Positions 1-9,044 of a stretch of DNA of 44,253 nt are shown here, in pieces. The translations under genes and the position numbers were made by a program. Numbering within the stretch: the first letter of the stretch is position 1; each line of letters starts with the position of its first letter. Source of the stretch: Candidatus Zixiibacteriota bacterium (lineage in GTDB: Bacteria; Zixibacteria; MSB-5A5; JAABVY01); the NCBI GenBank assembly GCA_014728145.1, contig WJMC01000087.1:1-44253 (forward strand), read 5' to 3'. The notes under the pieces are model-generated. The model was not told the origin of the DNA, did not search any database, and saw only the letters and a program-made list of their open reading frames with translations.

Positions 1-12
1 ACTGGAGGAATG

Positions 13-942
13 ATGAAACTAATAAAGAAAAGCCTGCTTGTAACTGTTCTTTTGGGCCTGCTTTTTAGTGCCACGCTTACAGCTGATTTTGCGGTCAAGC
101 AGGAGATGGTTATGACAGGTATTCCTATGATGGGAAACCTGACCACCAAACAAACGTACCTTATTAAAGGGGATCAGCTGGCAATCGAGCAATCGATGCA
201 GAATCCGATGATGCCACAGATGTCTACCCGGACGAGAAGCATAGTCAAGGGCGGCAATCAGATCATCATCGTCAATTACATGGATTCGACATATTCAATG
301 CATGGCGAAAGCATGGTCGATTCGCTGGCCGATATGATGAGTATGCTGGATGACGTGGTCGACAGCATCAAGGAAATGGTGACCATCAAGAGTATTAAGA
401 TGGGTATGAGCGGAAAAACCAAAGACATCAAGGGCCACAAGGCCGAGGAGATGGCTTTCACTGCGGATGTCGATATCAAGGCCAAGATGATGGGACCGGA
501 GCCAATGCCGATGAACATCAAGATCGATGGCTCCTACTGGGGCACCACGGATTTTGATGACTACAAGAACTATAAAAAGCAGATGGAAGTAATGCAGAAC
601 CTGTTTTTCAAGAGTGGACAAGGCGGCTTGACCGGAATGACCCCGATTCTGGAAAAACTTGGAATTGATAAAGCTATGGTCGAAGAGGCCATGCAGTTCT
701 CGGAATATGTGCCTCTCGAAGGTACAATGAAAATCGTGGTTGATATGGAGATGACCGAGGAGATGAAGCAGGGCATGGGCCAGATGTTTAAGATGCCGAT
801 GACCATCAACATGAATACGAACCTGATCGAGGCGGCTGAAGCTGAGATCAATGCTTCCGAATTTGTCCAGCCGGAAGGCTTCGAAAAGGTAGACAACGCG
901 GCTATGCCGGGGGGCGGTGGATTCAGTCCGCTCGGTATGTAG
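13..942 (+). CDS. Exported methionine-rich protein of unknown function
   Basis: I do not recognise a named family; the layout resembles secreted DUF4412-like proteins, but only loosely. An N-terminal basic stretch followed by a hydrophobic core (about residues 6-24) reads as a Sec signal peptide ending near ATLTA, so the mature protein should be periplasmic or extracellular. About 40 of 310 residues are Met, clustered in runs such as GIPMMGN, NPMMPQM and EPMPMNI. Two ATGs lie in tandem at 10 and 13. The GGAGG at 4-8 is only one base from the first, so the second is preferred. The product is a paralogue of the next gene: the segments GIPMMGN/GIPFITE, DGSYWGTTD/DGVSWMTED and EKLGIDK/GLLGIDP align in the same order. 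It sits just upstream of the injection-system operon, but no role in it can be shown. Confidence 0.75.
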   Translation: MKLIKKSLLVTVLLGLLFSATLTADFAVKQEMVMTGIPMMGNLTTKQTYLIKGDQLAIEQSMQNPMMPQMSTRTRSIVKGGNQIIIVNYMDSTYSMHGESMVDSLADMMSMLDDVVDSIKEMVTIKSIKMGMSGKTKDIKGHKAEEMAFTADVDIKAKMMGPEPMPMNIKIDGSYWGTTDFDDYKNYKKQMEVMQNLFFKSGQGGLTGMTPILEKLGIDKAMVEEAMQFSEYVPLEGTMKIVVDMEMTEEMKQGMGQMFKMPMTINMNTNLIEAAEAEINASEFVQPEGFEKVDNAAMPGGGGFSPLGM

Positions 943-983
943 CGATTATAATGAAATAAAGATATATTTAGATACAAGGTTGA

Positions 984-1922
984 ATGATGAAAAAAGGTAT
1001 TACAGTCCTGGCAATGATCGCAACGATTTGGCTTTCAATGCTCGGCTTCGTGTACGCTGATATGACGATCGATATTAAGACGTCTTTGAGCGGTATTCCC
1101 TTTATCACCGAGTTCGAGATGAATCAATCCCAGTTAATCAGGGAAGGCGAAGTCGCTTTTTTTACGGATATGGAGATTGGACTGCCCTCCGAAACTGATA
1201 CATCCGTGAAGACGAAAGCCATGGTGGTTATGGATCTTCCCAATGATCGGCTTCTGTCCTGTGAGTGGGAAGAATCCAAGTGTCAGGATATCAGGATCGG
1301 TTCCTTGTACGAAACGATCAGGCCTGAAATGCTTCAGTGGATCATGGATACACTGAAATCTTATGTTCCAATGATAACGCAGTATTATGAGATTACCGGC
1401 TTTTCAATGGAAGTGAATAACGAGCTGAAAAGCATATCCGGTTATGATTGCTACCAGATCAAATATGATTTCGGTATCAATATCAATGTCCCCGTGGAGC
1501 AGGTGCCGGGTGAATTGCGTGTCAAGGTCGACGGTGTCTCCTGGATGACTGAGGATATCGAGCAGTACGAGCTGTTTTCGCGCAACTGGAACAGTATGAA
1601 AGAGACTTACTTTCCGGAAAAATATCATGGTTATATTAAAGAAGCTTTCGGATTGCTGGGTATCGATCCTGAGTTGATTGATAAATCCTGGGCGCTGGAT
1701 CCGGCAGTCGCTGTCGAGTCTTCGGTCAAAATATCCGTCGAAATATGGAACGAGGGCATGAGTATGCCATCCATGTCATTCAACCTTCTGGCGAATTCGA
1801 TCCTTCAGGATATCTCCTATGACGATATTCCGGATGAAGCCTTCATGGTTCCCTCCGGGTTCGAAGTGGAGGTGATCGACGCTTCCATGCTGAAGCCGCT
1901 TCTGGAGGAAAAATTTAAATAA
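984..1922 (+). CDS. Exported protein, paralogue of the preceding gene
   Basis: This 312-residue protein has a signal peptide (about residues 3-25, hydrophobic core TVLAMIATIWLSMLGFVYA) and the same overall plan as the gene before it, with a similar DG-x-W block near residue 186 and a LGIDP block near 230. It is far less Met-rich than its neighbour, so the Met enrichment is specific to the first copy. It also carries a pair of Cys residues near residue 90 (LLSCEWEESKC) that could form a disulfide after export. Tandem ATGs at 984 and 987 are both usable behind the AAGG at 976-979. It lies 41 bases after gene 1 and 26 bases before the sheath gene, so co-transcription with the injection-system operon is possible. 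Function unknown. Confidence 0.72.
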   Translation: MMKKGITVLAMIATIWLSMLGFVYADMTIDIKTSLSGIPFITEFEMNQSQLIREGEVAFFTDMEIGLPSETDTSVKTKAMVVMDLPNDRLLSCEWEESKCQDIRIGSLYETIRPEMLQWIMDTLKSYVPMITQYYEITGFSMEVNNELKSISGYDCYQIKYDFGININVPVEQVPGELRVKVDGVSWMTEDIEQYELFSRNWNSMKETYFPEKYHGYIKEAFGLLGIDPELIDKSWALDPAVAVESSVKISVEIWNEGMSMPSMSFNLLANSILQDISYDDIPDEAFMVPSGFEVEVIDASMLKPLLEEKFK

Positions 1923-1948
1923 TTGGGCAGTCTCATGGATGATCATTA

Positions 1949-3697
1949 ATGCCTGAGTACTATTCACCCGGAATTCACATAGAGAAAACCGGGCGTGAAG
2001 AAAAACAACTCGAAATAGTCCGAACCGATTGTGCCGTGTTTTTCGGTGTCACAGAACGCGGACCCGTTAACCGGGCAGTCGGGGTGAATTCGTTTACAGA
2101 TTTCAAACAGAAATTCGGACAGTTTCTGCCTTCGACATATCTGCCATACGCGGTCTATGGTTTCTTTCTAAACGGTGGGCGCAAATGTTATATCGTCCGC
2201 GTAGCTCATCTCAACCGCAGGGCAACCGAGGAAATCCTCACTCCCTCCTCGGTTCAGATAGACTCCGTTCGCAAAAAACCTCTCTTTGAGGTAGAAGCTG
2301 AATCGGGCGGAACCTGGGGCAACAGGATTTCGATCGAGCTTTCAAACAGCCGTCCGTTAGTGAGTTCATATCTGGTGTCCGAAGCTTCCCAATCAAGCGA
2401 TTCAATCAGTCTCGAATCGACACACAGGTTTTCCAGGGGTGATCTGCTTTATTTAAAAGGCGAGGAAAAGCGCGATTTTGTGCAGGTCGAGGCGATCGAG
2501 GGCAACCGGATCAGGATAGTACCGGGATCATTGAAAAATGAGTACTACGAATGGGATTCTGTTTCAGTCTATGCAATGCGTTACGATCTGGACATTAAGT
2601 GCGGTGACATCAAGGAAAAATTCAGGAATTTGTCACCGACAGCATCTGCCAGTCAGAGTATAGTCAACAGGATCAACAAAGACTCTCAGCTTGTAAATAT
2701 AGAAGCTTTGACTGCAGGCAATACAGTCCTGCTTCCCGCGATCGGGAGTTATCGGTTAAGCGAAGGTAAGGATGGTTTCTCGAGCCTTATCCCTGATGAT
2801 TATATCGGCTTAGCTGAGAGTGACTCATATACGGGGATGGCAATGCTGGATAGGATCGAGGAGGGCCGTGTAATCGCTCTGCCCGATCTGTACAGTCATT
2901 TGAACTTGCCCGGATTTGGCGGAGAAGAAGGTGTTCGCGCGGTAATCCGCAACGCGATAGATCGTGTCGAGAACGGTCGCTACCAGTTTCTTTTAATCGA
3001 TCCGCCACCGAATCTGAGTATCCGCAAGGCGATGAAATGGCGTGAAAGAATCGACAGTTCCTATGCCGCAACTGTATGGCCCTGGTTCAAGGCAAAAGTC
3101 TATCAATCCGAAGCTGTCCTGCCGGTCAAACCGGTTCCACCGTCGGGCTATGTAGCCGGGATGATCGCCAGGCTCGATATCGAAGGTGGCACCCATCATT
3201 CGTTTGCCAATCATGAAATCGAAGGTGTTGTCGACAGCGACAGCGAGCTGACCCAGTATGATACCGAGATGTTGAACCCGGAAGGGATCAACGCCGTGCT
3301 GGCATTTCCCGGGCGCGGAATTCGTGTCTGGGGAGCGCGCACTCTTTCGTCCGATCCCGCTTATCGTTATGTCAATGTGCGGCGGACTTTCAACATGATT
3401 GCCGAGTCGATCGAGAGTGGTACGCAATGGGTCGTGTTCGAACCCAATGATCCGTCGCTGTGGCAGGAGATCAAGCGCCACGTCAGCATTTTCCTGCGCG
3501 ATTTATGGCGCAAAGGTTACCTGCAGGGGGACAGCGTCGAGGAAGCGTTTTATATTAAAATCGATGAAGAAAACAATCCCGCTGAGATAAGAGACCGTGG
3601 CGAGTTGATCATTGAAATAGGTGTCGCGATTGTCAGGCCCGCGGAGTTCATTATCGTACGGGTGGCTCAGAAAACTATGGAGACCCAGAAGGAGTAG
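1949..3697 (+). CDS. Contractile tail sheath protein (phage/eCIS type)
   Basis: This is the contractile outer sheath subunit of a phage-tail-like injection system. The N-terminus (EYYSPGIHIEKTGR, then FFGVTERGPVNRAV and a FTDFKQKFG segment) is characteristic of tail sheath proteins of the Afp2-4/PVC group. The C-terminal core, about residues 448-582, contains INAVLAFPGRGIRVWGART, the DPAYRYVNVRRTFNMI helix and the final RPAEFIIVRVAQ strand, which form the conserved inter-subunit handshake fold. Residues about 110-260 are an insertion domain exposed on the outside in relatives. At 582 residues it is of normal size. It is the only sheath gene here, whereas Afp/PVC loci carry several. The Shine-Dalgarno is weak (GGAT at 1937-1940). 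It heads the 16-gene operon; the tube gene follows after 3 bases. Confidence 0.95.
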   Translation: MPEYYSPGIHIEKTGREEKQLEIVRTDCAVFFGVTERGPVNRAVGVNSFTDFKQKFGQFLPSTYLPYAVYGFFLNGGRKCYIVRVAHLNRRATEEILTPSSVQIDSVRKKPLFEVEAESGGTWGNRISIELSNSRPLVSSYLVSEASQSSDSISLESTHRFSRGDLLYLKGEEKRDFVQVEAIEGNRIRIVPGSLKNEYYEWDSVSVYAMRYDLDIKCGDIKEKFRNLSPTASASQSIVNRINKDSQLVNIEALTAGNTVLLPAIGSYRLSEGKDGFSSLIPDDYIGLAESDSYTGMAMLDRIEEGRVIALPDLYSHLNLPGFGGEEGVRAVIRNAIDRVENGRYQFLLIDPPPNLSIRKAMKWRERIDSSYAATVWPWFKAKVYQSEAVLPVKPVPPSGYVAGMIARLDIEGGTHHSFANHEIEGVVDSDSELTQYDTEMLNPEGINAVLAFPGRGIRVWGARTLSSDPAYRYVNVRRTFNMIAESIESGTQWVVFEPNDPSLWQEIKRHVSIFLRDLWRKGYLQGDSVEEAFYIKIDEENNPAEIRDRGELIIEIGVAIVRPAEFIIVRVAQKTMETQKE

Positions 3698-3700
3698 TCG

Positions 3701-4150
3701 ATGCCCGCTCTGGCGGAACGTGAAGATCACAATATATCGATTTTTTTCGCGGTTGAAATTGATGGTATCGCGGAAGCTTATTTTACCGAGGTTACCGGAA
3801 TGAGCCTTAAGCGTAATGTGGTTGAATACCATGAAGGTGGTGACAACTCCTCACCCCGCTACTTTCCCGGACACGCGGTGCAATCCGAGATCGTTCTCTC
3901 ACGCGGGATGATCAGTTCCAATTCACTTTTCAAATGGCTCTATGATTCAATAGAATCCAATGAGCCGGTTGACCGCAAGTCGGGATCGATAATACTTTAC
4001 AATGATAATATGGATGTGATTAAACGTTGGAATTTCCGCAGAGCTTTCCCGGTCAGCTGGAAAACACGGGGACTGAGTACGGATATCACGAAATTGATGG
4101 TTGAGAGTTTGACGATCATCCATGAAGGTATCGAGCTGGTGGAGATCTGA
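3701..4150 (+). CDS. Injection-system inner tube protein (Afp1/Afp5, gp19-like)
   Basis: This is the inner tube subunit that stacks as hexameric rings inside the sheath. The 149-residue length and the pattern ISIFFAVEIDGIAEAYFTEVTG, VVEYHEGGDNS, the LSRGMISSNSLFKWLYD block and the closing ESLTIIHEGIELVE are typical of the phage tail region protein family (TIGR02241/T4 gp19-like). The start at 3701 is set by AAGGAG at 3689-3694, which overlaps the end of the sheath gene. The stop overlaps the next start (TGATG), implying translational coupling. Only a single tube gene is present, so one protein probably forms the whole tube, including the layer touching the baseplate; many eCIS loci have two or more. 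Confidence 0.95.
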   Translation: MPALAEREDHNISIFFAVEIDGIAEAYFTEVTGMSLKRNVVEYHEGGDNSSPRYFPGHAVQSEIVLSRGMISSNSLFKWLYDSIESNEPVDRKSGSIILYNDNMDVIKRWNFRRAFPVSWKTRGLSTDITKLMVESLTIIHEGIELVEI

Positions 4151-7100
4151 TGGACAGGCACTGGATTGAAAAACTGAGGCAGTTAAAAGTCAAGGTGCAG
4201 AGGCACCTGATGGAAAAAAACGCCTTCGAATCCCGTCCCGCCCGAGCCAGCCTCGAAGATCTGCGTATGGGCCAGAAACTGCGTGAACAGGAGACGGCCC
4301 TCAAAAGTTATTTGGCCCAGATGACGGAGTTCGCGTCGGGGATTCCGGCTGACCGCTTTGAGTTCGATCTTGAAAGTAAATTCAATGTGATCCAGTTCGA
4401 ACATGGCAAGTTGTACCTTGGACCTGAGGCTTTGATTACGAGCGAACCGTATCTCAATTTCGATCCGCAGATTTACTTCGGTAGAGAAGATCAGAATATT
4501 GAAAAGAGCCGGAAATCCGAAAGCGCAACCATAAGCACAAAATCCAAAAGCGATCTTTACCACACGATAATAGAAAAATACAACCCGGGACAGTTTCTCG
4601 ATCCGGATAAGTTGAAGCTGAAGAAACTCGATAGTTTCGTGCGTGATTACGGCCACGAATTTGCGCAAACTCGCATGTCGCGGATTGAAGACCAGGTCAA
4701 ATCAATTATCGATCGGTATATATCCCCAGCCGGACAAACCGAGGAACTGCCGAGTTTGTTTATCTATGAGGGCCAGTTTATTTACCTTACCCGTAAGAAG
4801 CGCTGGAGCAAACGACGGATTCGTACAATCACTCAGGTCGATTATTTCGAGGGCAAACGATATGCGCTACCCCGCAGGATCAGGCGGATCGCTGTAGCCC
4901 CGGAACATGAACTCGAAGCTGAAATGGCGGCTGAACTGATCACCGAGGAGATGGCAGAACCGATCCGTTCGGTCGACAGCGATAAATTGTTAGGATACTT
5001 CATTCCAACCCGCAGGCTCGGATCTAAACAGGCTTCGGAGAGGATATCTGCTGATACGAAAACTCAAATATCCGGCCAGCAGACAGGTTCGCTCGAGCAG
5101 GTTCCATACGAGGTACCCGGAAGCCGGGAGTTTGCACTCAAAATCCAAACCGAGACTGCATCCGCAGGGGCGGCTCCTGAGGAACTCGGTCCCGAGATGA
5201 TAACTCATCAACAAAGACAGCAAAGCCGCGCTCTGGCGTTAGCACGCAGAATCAAGCATCATCTGCAACAACCAGAGAAATCGCCCTCTCAAAAAGCGGT
5301 GCTGTCGCTGTTACCGCAACTCGAAAAGATTTCCACCAGGTCAGAACCTGAAAGAGAAGAGCTTCCCTCGGCTGTAGATTTCGAGGGAAGGTTCGAGGAA
5401 ACAGTTTTGAGCCGTGCGCGGATGTTCATGACTTCGCAGAAAGCAGAGGAATTTTCCACAACTCAGCCGATTGTTTCACCTGACGAGGTAGCCAGTACGG
5501 CTCGTTCGCTGCGATCATTCACGACCGACCTTATTACGCGCCACCTGCCGGTTTATGCCTCACTCGAAGCTGACGAGATGGAGACAATCAGCCTCAAACC
5601 GTTTAAGACCGGAACACAGGCATTGCTCGATATTGGTACTTCAGATAAGCCGGTATCTGATCCGGTGTCTTTGGCAAAAGAAGTTTTCGCAAGTATCAAA
5701 AAGTCATTGAAGCAGGGTAAAGCCCGAGTTAAAAAAGCAGATGCTGAAACATCAAAATCGCGCAAAGCCGGATCAGCAGAGGGAATTTCCGGGCGGTTGC
5801 CCGCGATTGGTCGCATGCGCACGTTTATGAACGCGAATGTGGCTAAGATGATGCGTACGACGCTTCCTGAATATGCTCACAAGATTGTGGCTCAAATCGG
5901 CCGCAAACTGGACCTGGGGAGCTTTGAACCGATTTTCAAGGCCGACCTCCCGAAACTGGCTGTAAGCGAAGCCAGGGGGGCTATGAAGCTGTTTACGCGC
6001 AAGTTAGGACGTGAACGTGGTTTTGAGGCAACTGAATTGCCGGTTGAAATGGATAACCTGACTGATACGGTTATACCTGATCGTCCTGACCCGGTGCAGT
6101 TGAGGCAAATCCGCAGTCTTCGTGAGGGTGCCGAGCAGGTACTCGAAATTCGCAGGGAAGTCAGGAGACCGTCAGCAACCTCCCTCGCGAGCGGTTTGTC
6201 ACAAGGAAGATCGCGTTTGGCCGGATCTGCGATGGCTCTGGCCGGTCGTGCCGCAGAGATGACCGAATCCGCTGGAATGCCTGCGATTCCACAGATTGGC
6301 TCGTTCACTCCCGATCTCGAATTGTTCGATCGATCGCCTGTACAAAGCGGTATTGATATGCTGAATTTTGTTACACCACCGGGACAATCCATGTCTTTGC
6401 CTGCGGGAGCGCCACAGGCAGATTCGGAAGTTCCTCAATTGATTCCGGGAGCACCTTCAGCACTTGAATCCACTGCCGGCAGGTCAAAAGGATTTCTGCC
6501 TTCCCTGGTGAAGAAAGGAACGTCTGCATTTAAAGGAGCGGGAGAATCGCTGAGATCCGGTAGTCAGAAGATCAAGAGCCTGACCGGTTTCGGTTCGATT
6601 GCAGGTGGTGCAAGTATGATGTCTTCCGTTCAGCAGGGTGTGTCTTCTATGATCCCACAAATTGGCTCGATGACAGAAAGCGCTAAAGATCAAATTGGCG
6701 GTCTGATCAGCTCCGGCAGGTCTGCGCTTCAGAGGATGCCTTTGGGCGCGGGAAGTAAAGCTCTGGAGATGGCTTCTTCCGGCCAGATTCCGTCAAAGAC
6801 AGGTCTGCCTGATAAATTAAGTGCATTGCGCGGTATTGCAACACCCTCATTGCCCGAGCCGACTGTGAAACTGGCCGGTGATATCGAAAAACCGAAGGTG
6901 CCGGAACTGCTGACGAGTTTGATCAAGAGGACCGCGACTGGCAGGGAAAGTATGGCATTGACACCCTCAAAAATTAAAAAACCAGCGGACAGTGTTATTC
7001 CCGCAGTTGACAGGCAGGCCGATCTTCCGCGCGGATGGGACCGTCCGCCGTTCGAGGTCGGAACCGCTATTGGCAAACATCTGAAGCAGGATCTACCTTC

Positions 7101-7323
7101 ACAGGTAGGACAGATTGCGACTCGCAAAAAGAGCGCTCTGTCGCGATATGGTTTGACGGTTCTCGATCTCGAAGATGAAGAACTCGAAAATATACAATCA
7201 GGTAGGCAGACAGCAGAAGTATCAGAAGAAATAAAAATCGATGACCAGACTATTGATGATATATTTTTCAGGCTGAAGCGAATCCTGGAAACCGAGAGCG
7301 AACGGATGGGAGGTGAGCGCTGA
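4150..7323 (+). CDS. Large low-complexity protein of the injection system; possible tape measure
   Basis: I do not recognise the family. The protein has 1057 residues. A helical, charged N-terminal part runs to about residue 200, followed by a very basic patch near 215-250 (KKRWSKRRIR, RRIRRIAV). A long Ser/Ala/Gly/Pro-rich centre then runs from about 260 to 1000, with short recurring phrases (IPQIGS at two sites, MTESA at two sites), and an acidic helical tail ends in DDIFFRLKRILETESERM. No signal peptide, HExxH metallopeptidase motif or toxin motif is visible. It lies between the tube and the LysM tube-hub gene, overlapping both by one base. No other gene in the operon could be the tape-measure protein, so that is the leading guess. 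A baseplate-linked scaffold or a packaged cargo protein are alternatives. Confidence 0.6.
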   Translation: MDRHWIEKLRQLKVKVQRHLMEKNAFESRPARASLEDLRMGQKLREQETALKSYLAQMTEFASGIPADRFEFDLESKFNVIQFEHGKLYLGPEALITSEPYLNFDPQIYFGREDQNIEKSRKSESATISTKSKSDLYHTIIEKYNPGQFLDPDKLKLKKLDSFVRDYGHEFAQTRMSRIEDQVKSIIDRYISPAGQTEELPSLFIYEGQFIYLTRKKRWSKRRIRTITQVDYFEGKRYALPRRIRRIAVAPEHELEAEMAAELITEEMAEPIRSVDSDKLLGYFIPTRRLGSKQASERISADTKTQISGQQTGSLEQVPYEVPGSREFALKIQTETASAGAAPEELGPEMITHQQRQQSRALALARRIKHHLQQPEKSPSQKAVLSLLPQLEKISTRSEPEREELPSAVDFEGRFEETVLSRARMFMTSQKAEEFSTTQPIVSPDEVASTARSLRSFTTDLITRHLPVYASLEADEMETISLKPFKTGTQALLDIGTSDKPVSDPVSLAKEVFASIKKSLKQGKARVKKADAETSKSRKAGSAEGISGRLPAIGRMRTFMNANVAKMMRTTLPEYAHKIVAQIGRKLDLGSFEPIFKADLPKLAVSEARGAMKLFTRKLGRERGFEATELPVEMDNLTDTVIPDRPDPVQLRQIRSLREGAEQVLEIRREVRRPSATSLASGLSQGRSRLAGSAMALAGRAAEMTESAGMPAIPQIGSFTPDLELFDRSPVQSGIDMLNFVTPPGQSMSLPAGAPQADSEVPQLIPGAPSALESTAGRSKGFLPSLVKKGTSAFKGAGESLRSGSQKIKSLTGFGSIAGGASMMSSVQQGVSSMIPQIGSMTESAKDQIGGLISSGRSALQRMPLGAGSKALEMASSGQIPSKTGLPDKLSALRGIATPSLPEPTVKLAGDIEKPKVPELLTSLIKRTATGRESMALTPSKIKKPADSVIPAVDRQADLPRGWDRPPFEVGTAIGKHLKQDLPSQVGQIATRKKSALSRYGLTVLDLEDEELENIQSGRQTAEVSEEIKIDDQTIDDIFFRLKRILETESERMGGER

Positions 7324-7943
7324 TGTCTCTTGAAAAGGCTACTATTACCAATGTCGACACAAATGATACATTCCAGGTTCTCTTCAATCCGAGCGAATAT
7401 CAACTCAAAAAGGAAACCCCCTGGGCCGAGCAGCGAGTTTTGGGGCTCGATGCTCCGGCGGCGTCATTTACGACCGGTATGCGCATGGAGCTGTCGATGG
7501 AGCTTTTTTTCGATACCAGCGAAGAAAAGAGCGATGTCAGGACTCATACTGAAAAGATCGAGAAACTTCTGATGGTCGACCCGGATAAGCATCGCCCGCC
7601 TTTGACATTGTTTACCTGGGGAAATTTTCAGTTCAAGGGTGTTTTTGAAAAGCTCAAGCAGAGATATACAATGTTCGTCCAGGATGGTACTCCCGTACGG
7701 GCGGTCCTGGATGTGACTATTAAAGAGTACACGACGACTTTTGAGCAGTTACAGAGACAACCGAGGCAATCAGCTGATCGTGCCAAGCACAGGATTGTCA
7801 GGCGTGGAGATACTCTCAGCCTGATTGCTCACAGGGAATACAACGATGCCTCCGAGTGGCGTCGAATTGCGGAATACAATCAGATTGAGGATCCGCTCGA
7901 TCTCGAACCGGGACTCGAGTTGACGATTCCTCCAATCGAATAG
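7323..7943 (+). CDS. LysM-containing tube-hub protein (Afp7-like)
   Basis: This is a baseplate-proximal protein of contractile injection systems that links the tube to the spike hub. Residues 1-140 match the CIS tube N-terminal domain, including the diagnostic FQVLFNPSEYQLKKETPW near the start and the LTLFTWGNFQFKGVFEKLKQRY segment. Residues about 156-206 are a LysM domain (HRIVRRGDTLSLIAHREY, then WRRIAEYNQI, ending PGLELTIPPI). In T4 gp53 and in Afp7 the LysM fold mediates baseplate assembly rather than sugar binding, so its presence alone does not prove contact with peptidoglycan. The start overlaps the preceding stop as TGATG. Length and order match Afp7 immediately before the spike. Confidence 0.93.
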   Translation: MSLEKATITNVDTNDTFQVLFNPSEYQLKKETPWAEQRVLGLDAPAASFTTGMRMELSMELFFDTSEEKSDVRTHTEKIEKLLMVDPDKHRPPLTLFTWGNFQFKGVFEKLKQRYTMFVQDGTPVRAVLDVTIKEYTTTFEQLQRQPRQSADRAKHRIVRRGDTLSLIAHREYNDASEWRRIAEYNQIEDPLDLEPGLELTIPPIE

Positions 7944-7956
7944 GAGACAGGCTGAT

Positions 7957-8625
7957 ATGCCTTTACGAAGAGCTTTAAGCGGTGGTTCCAACAGTGAAAG
8001 TGATCAGACTCAGCGGTACTATGGTGTCGTGATCGGGGTCGTTTCCAACATCGATGATCCGGAAAACACCGGCCGTGTAAAGGTCCGTTTTCCGTGGCTG
8101 TCATCCGATGAGGAAAGCCATTGGGCCCGGGTCTGCCAGTTTATGACCGGCAACGATCGCGGGAGCTGGTTTATCCCTGAAGTCAACGATGAAGTCCTGG
8201 TGGCATTCGAGCATGGTGATGTGAACCATCCCTATGTCGTCGGGTCGCTCTACAACGGCCAGGATCAGCCACCTTCGGAGAACAGTCACAGCTCCGAGAA
8301 CAATATCCGCATGATCAAGTCTCGTAGCGGTCATATTATCAAGATCGATGACACTTCGGGATCAGAGCAGGTCGAGATCAAGACCTCCTCCGGGAAAAGC
8401 GTGCTGACCATGAAATCCGATGGTTCGATCACGATAAAATCTGACAATATTACGATTGAAGGCACGATGAAAATCGACCTGAAATCGCAGAATATAAATA
8501 TAGAAGCTAGTCAACAGCTTAAACTGAAAGGCACCTCGGGTTTTGCCGTGGAATCGACAGGAACAGGAAAAGTCGAGGCCTCCGGTCCCCTGACTGTCAA
8601 GGGAGCTGTTGTCAATATAAATTGA
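7957..8625 (+). CDS. Spike protein, gpV/gp5-like OB-fold plus beta-helix
   Basis: This is the central spike that sits below the tube and is driven through the target membrane. Residues about 20-100 form the gp5/VgrG OB domain (YYGVVIGVVSNIDDPENTGR, VKVRFPWLSS, FIPEVNDEVLVAFEHGD and YVVGSLYNGQDQPP). Residues about 120-222 are repeating beta-helix strands (GHIIKIDD, VEIKTSSGKSVLTM, GSITIKSDNITIEG, and so on). At 222 residues it has no N-terminal gp27-like hub domain, unlike Afp8 or VgrG, so it is closer in size to P2 gpV. No separate hub gene is evident in the window. RBS AGGAGACAGG lies upstream, and the PAAR tip gene follows 15 bases later. Confidence 0.93.
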   Translation: MPLRRALSGGSNSESDQTQRYYGVVIGVVSNIDDPENTGRVKVRFPWLSSDEESHWARVCQFMTGNDRGSWFIPEVNDEVLVAFEHGDVNHPYVVGSLYNGQDQPPSENSHSSENNIRMIKSRSGHIIKIDDTSGSEQVEIKTSSGKSVLTMKSDGSITIKSDNITIEGTMKIDLKSQNINIEASQQLKLKGTSGFAVESTGTGKVEASGPLTVKGAVVNIN

Positions 8626-8640
8626 GGAGAGGTTTCTTCT

Positions 8641-9036
8641 ATGGGAATGCCTGCAGCTAAGCAGGGTGATAAGATCACGGCGGTAGACATTCATATAATC
8701 CTGATACCGGCCGCGGCAGGTGTGCCGGTCCCGACGCCGTTGCCTCATCCGTTTATGGGCATTATCGATTCGAGTTGTTCGACGGATGTCAAGATTATGG
8801 GAATGCCGGCGGCGGTAATGGGTTCCGAGGCGACAAATACGCCCCCGCATATCCCGCAGGGCGGGCCGTTCCAGAAACCTCCGACCAACAGGGGCAAGAT
8901 AGTCATGGGTTCCCCGACCGTAATGATCAACGGTAAACCGGCCGCACGCATGGGTGATACGGCGATGACCTGCAACGATCCGGTCGATCTGCCAATCGGA
9001 CAGGTGATAGCGGCGGGAACTGTAATGATAGGATAG
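8641..9036 (+). CDS. PAAR-domain spike tip protein
   Basis: This caps the spike as a sharp metal-binding cone (Afp10-like). The 131-residue protein shows the PAAR features: GMPAAKQGD at the N-terminus, a VKIMGMPAAVMGS repeat near residue 51, then IVMGSPTVMINGKPAARMGD near residue 88 and a closing IAAGTVMIG. His and Cys residues (DIHII, HPF, SSCS, TPPHIPQGG, MTCN) are available for a zinc or iron site. It contains only the PAAR domain and no C-terminal toxin extension, so effectors, if any, are delivered by another route. GAGGAGAGG gives a strong ribosome binding site, and the gp25-like gene starts 8 bases downstream. Confidence 0.92.
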   Translation: MGMPAAKQGDKITAVDIHIILIPAAAGVPVPTPLPHPFMGIIDSSCSTDVKIMGMPAAVMGSEATNTPPHIPQGGPFQKPPTNRGKIVMGSPTVMINGKPAARMGDTAMTCNDPVDLPIGQVIAAGTVMIG

Positions 9037-9044
9037 GAGTTGTA

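Noticed and set aside
947-952. TATAAT box ahead of the second exported protein
   Set aside because: No acceptable -35 hexamer lies 15-19 bases upstream (CAGTCC or TTCAGT), so it is not reported as a promoter.
4150-7323. eCIS metallopeptidase (DUF4157-like) cargo
   Set aside because: No HExxH motif is present; the closest string (GHEFAQ) lacks the second His.
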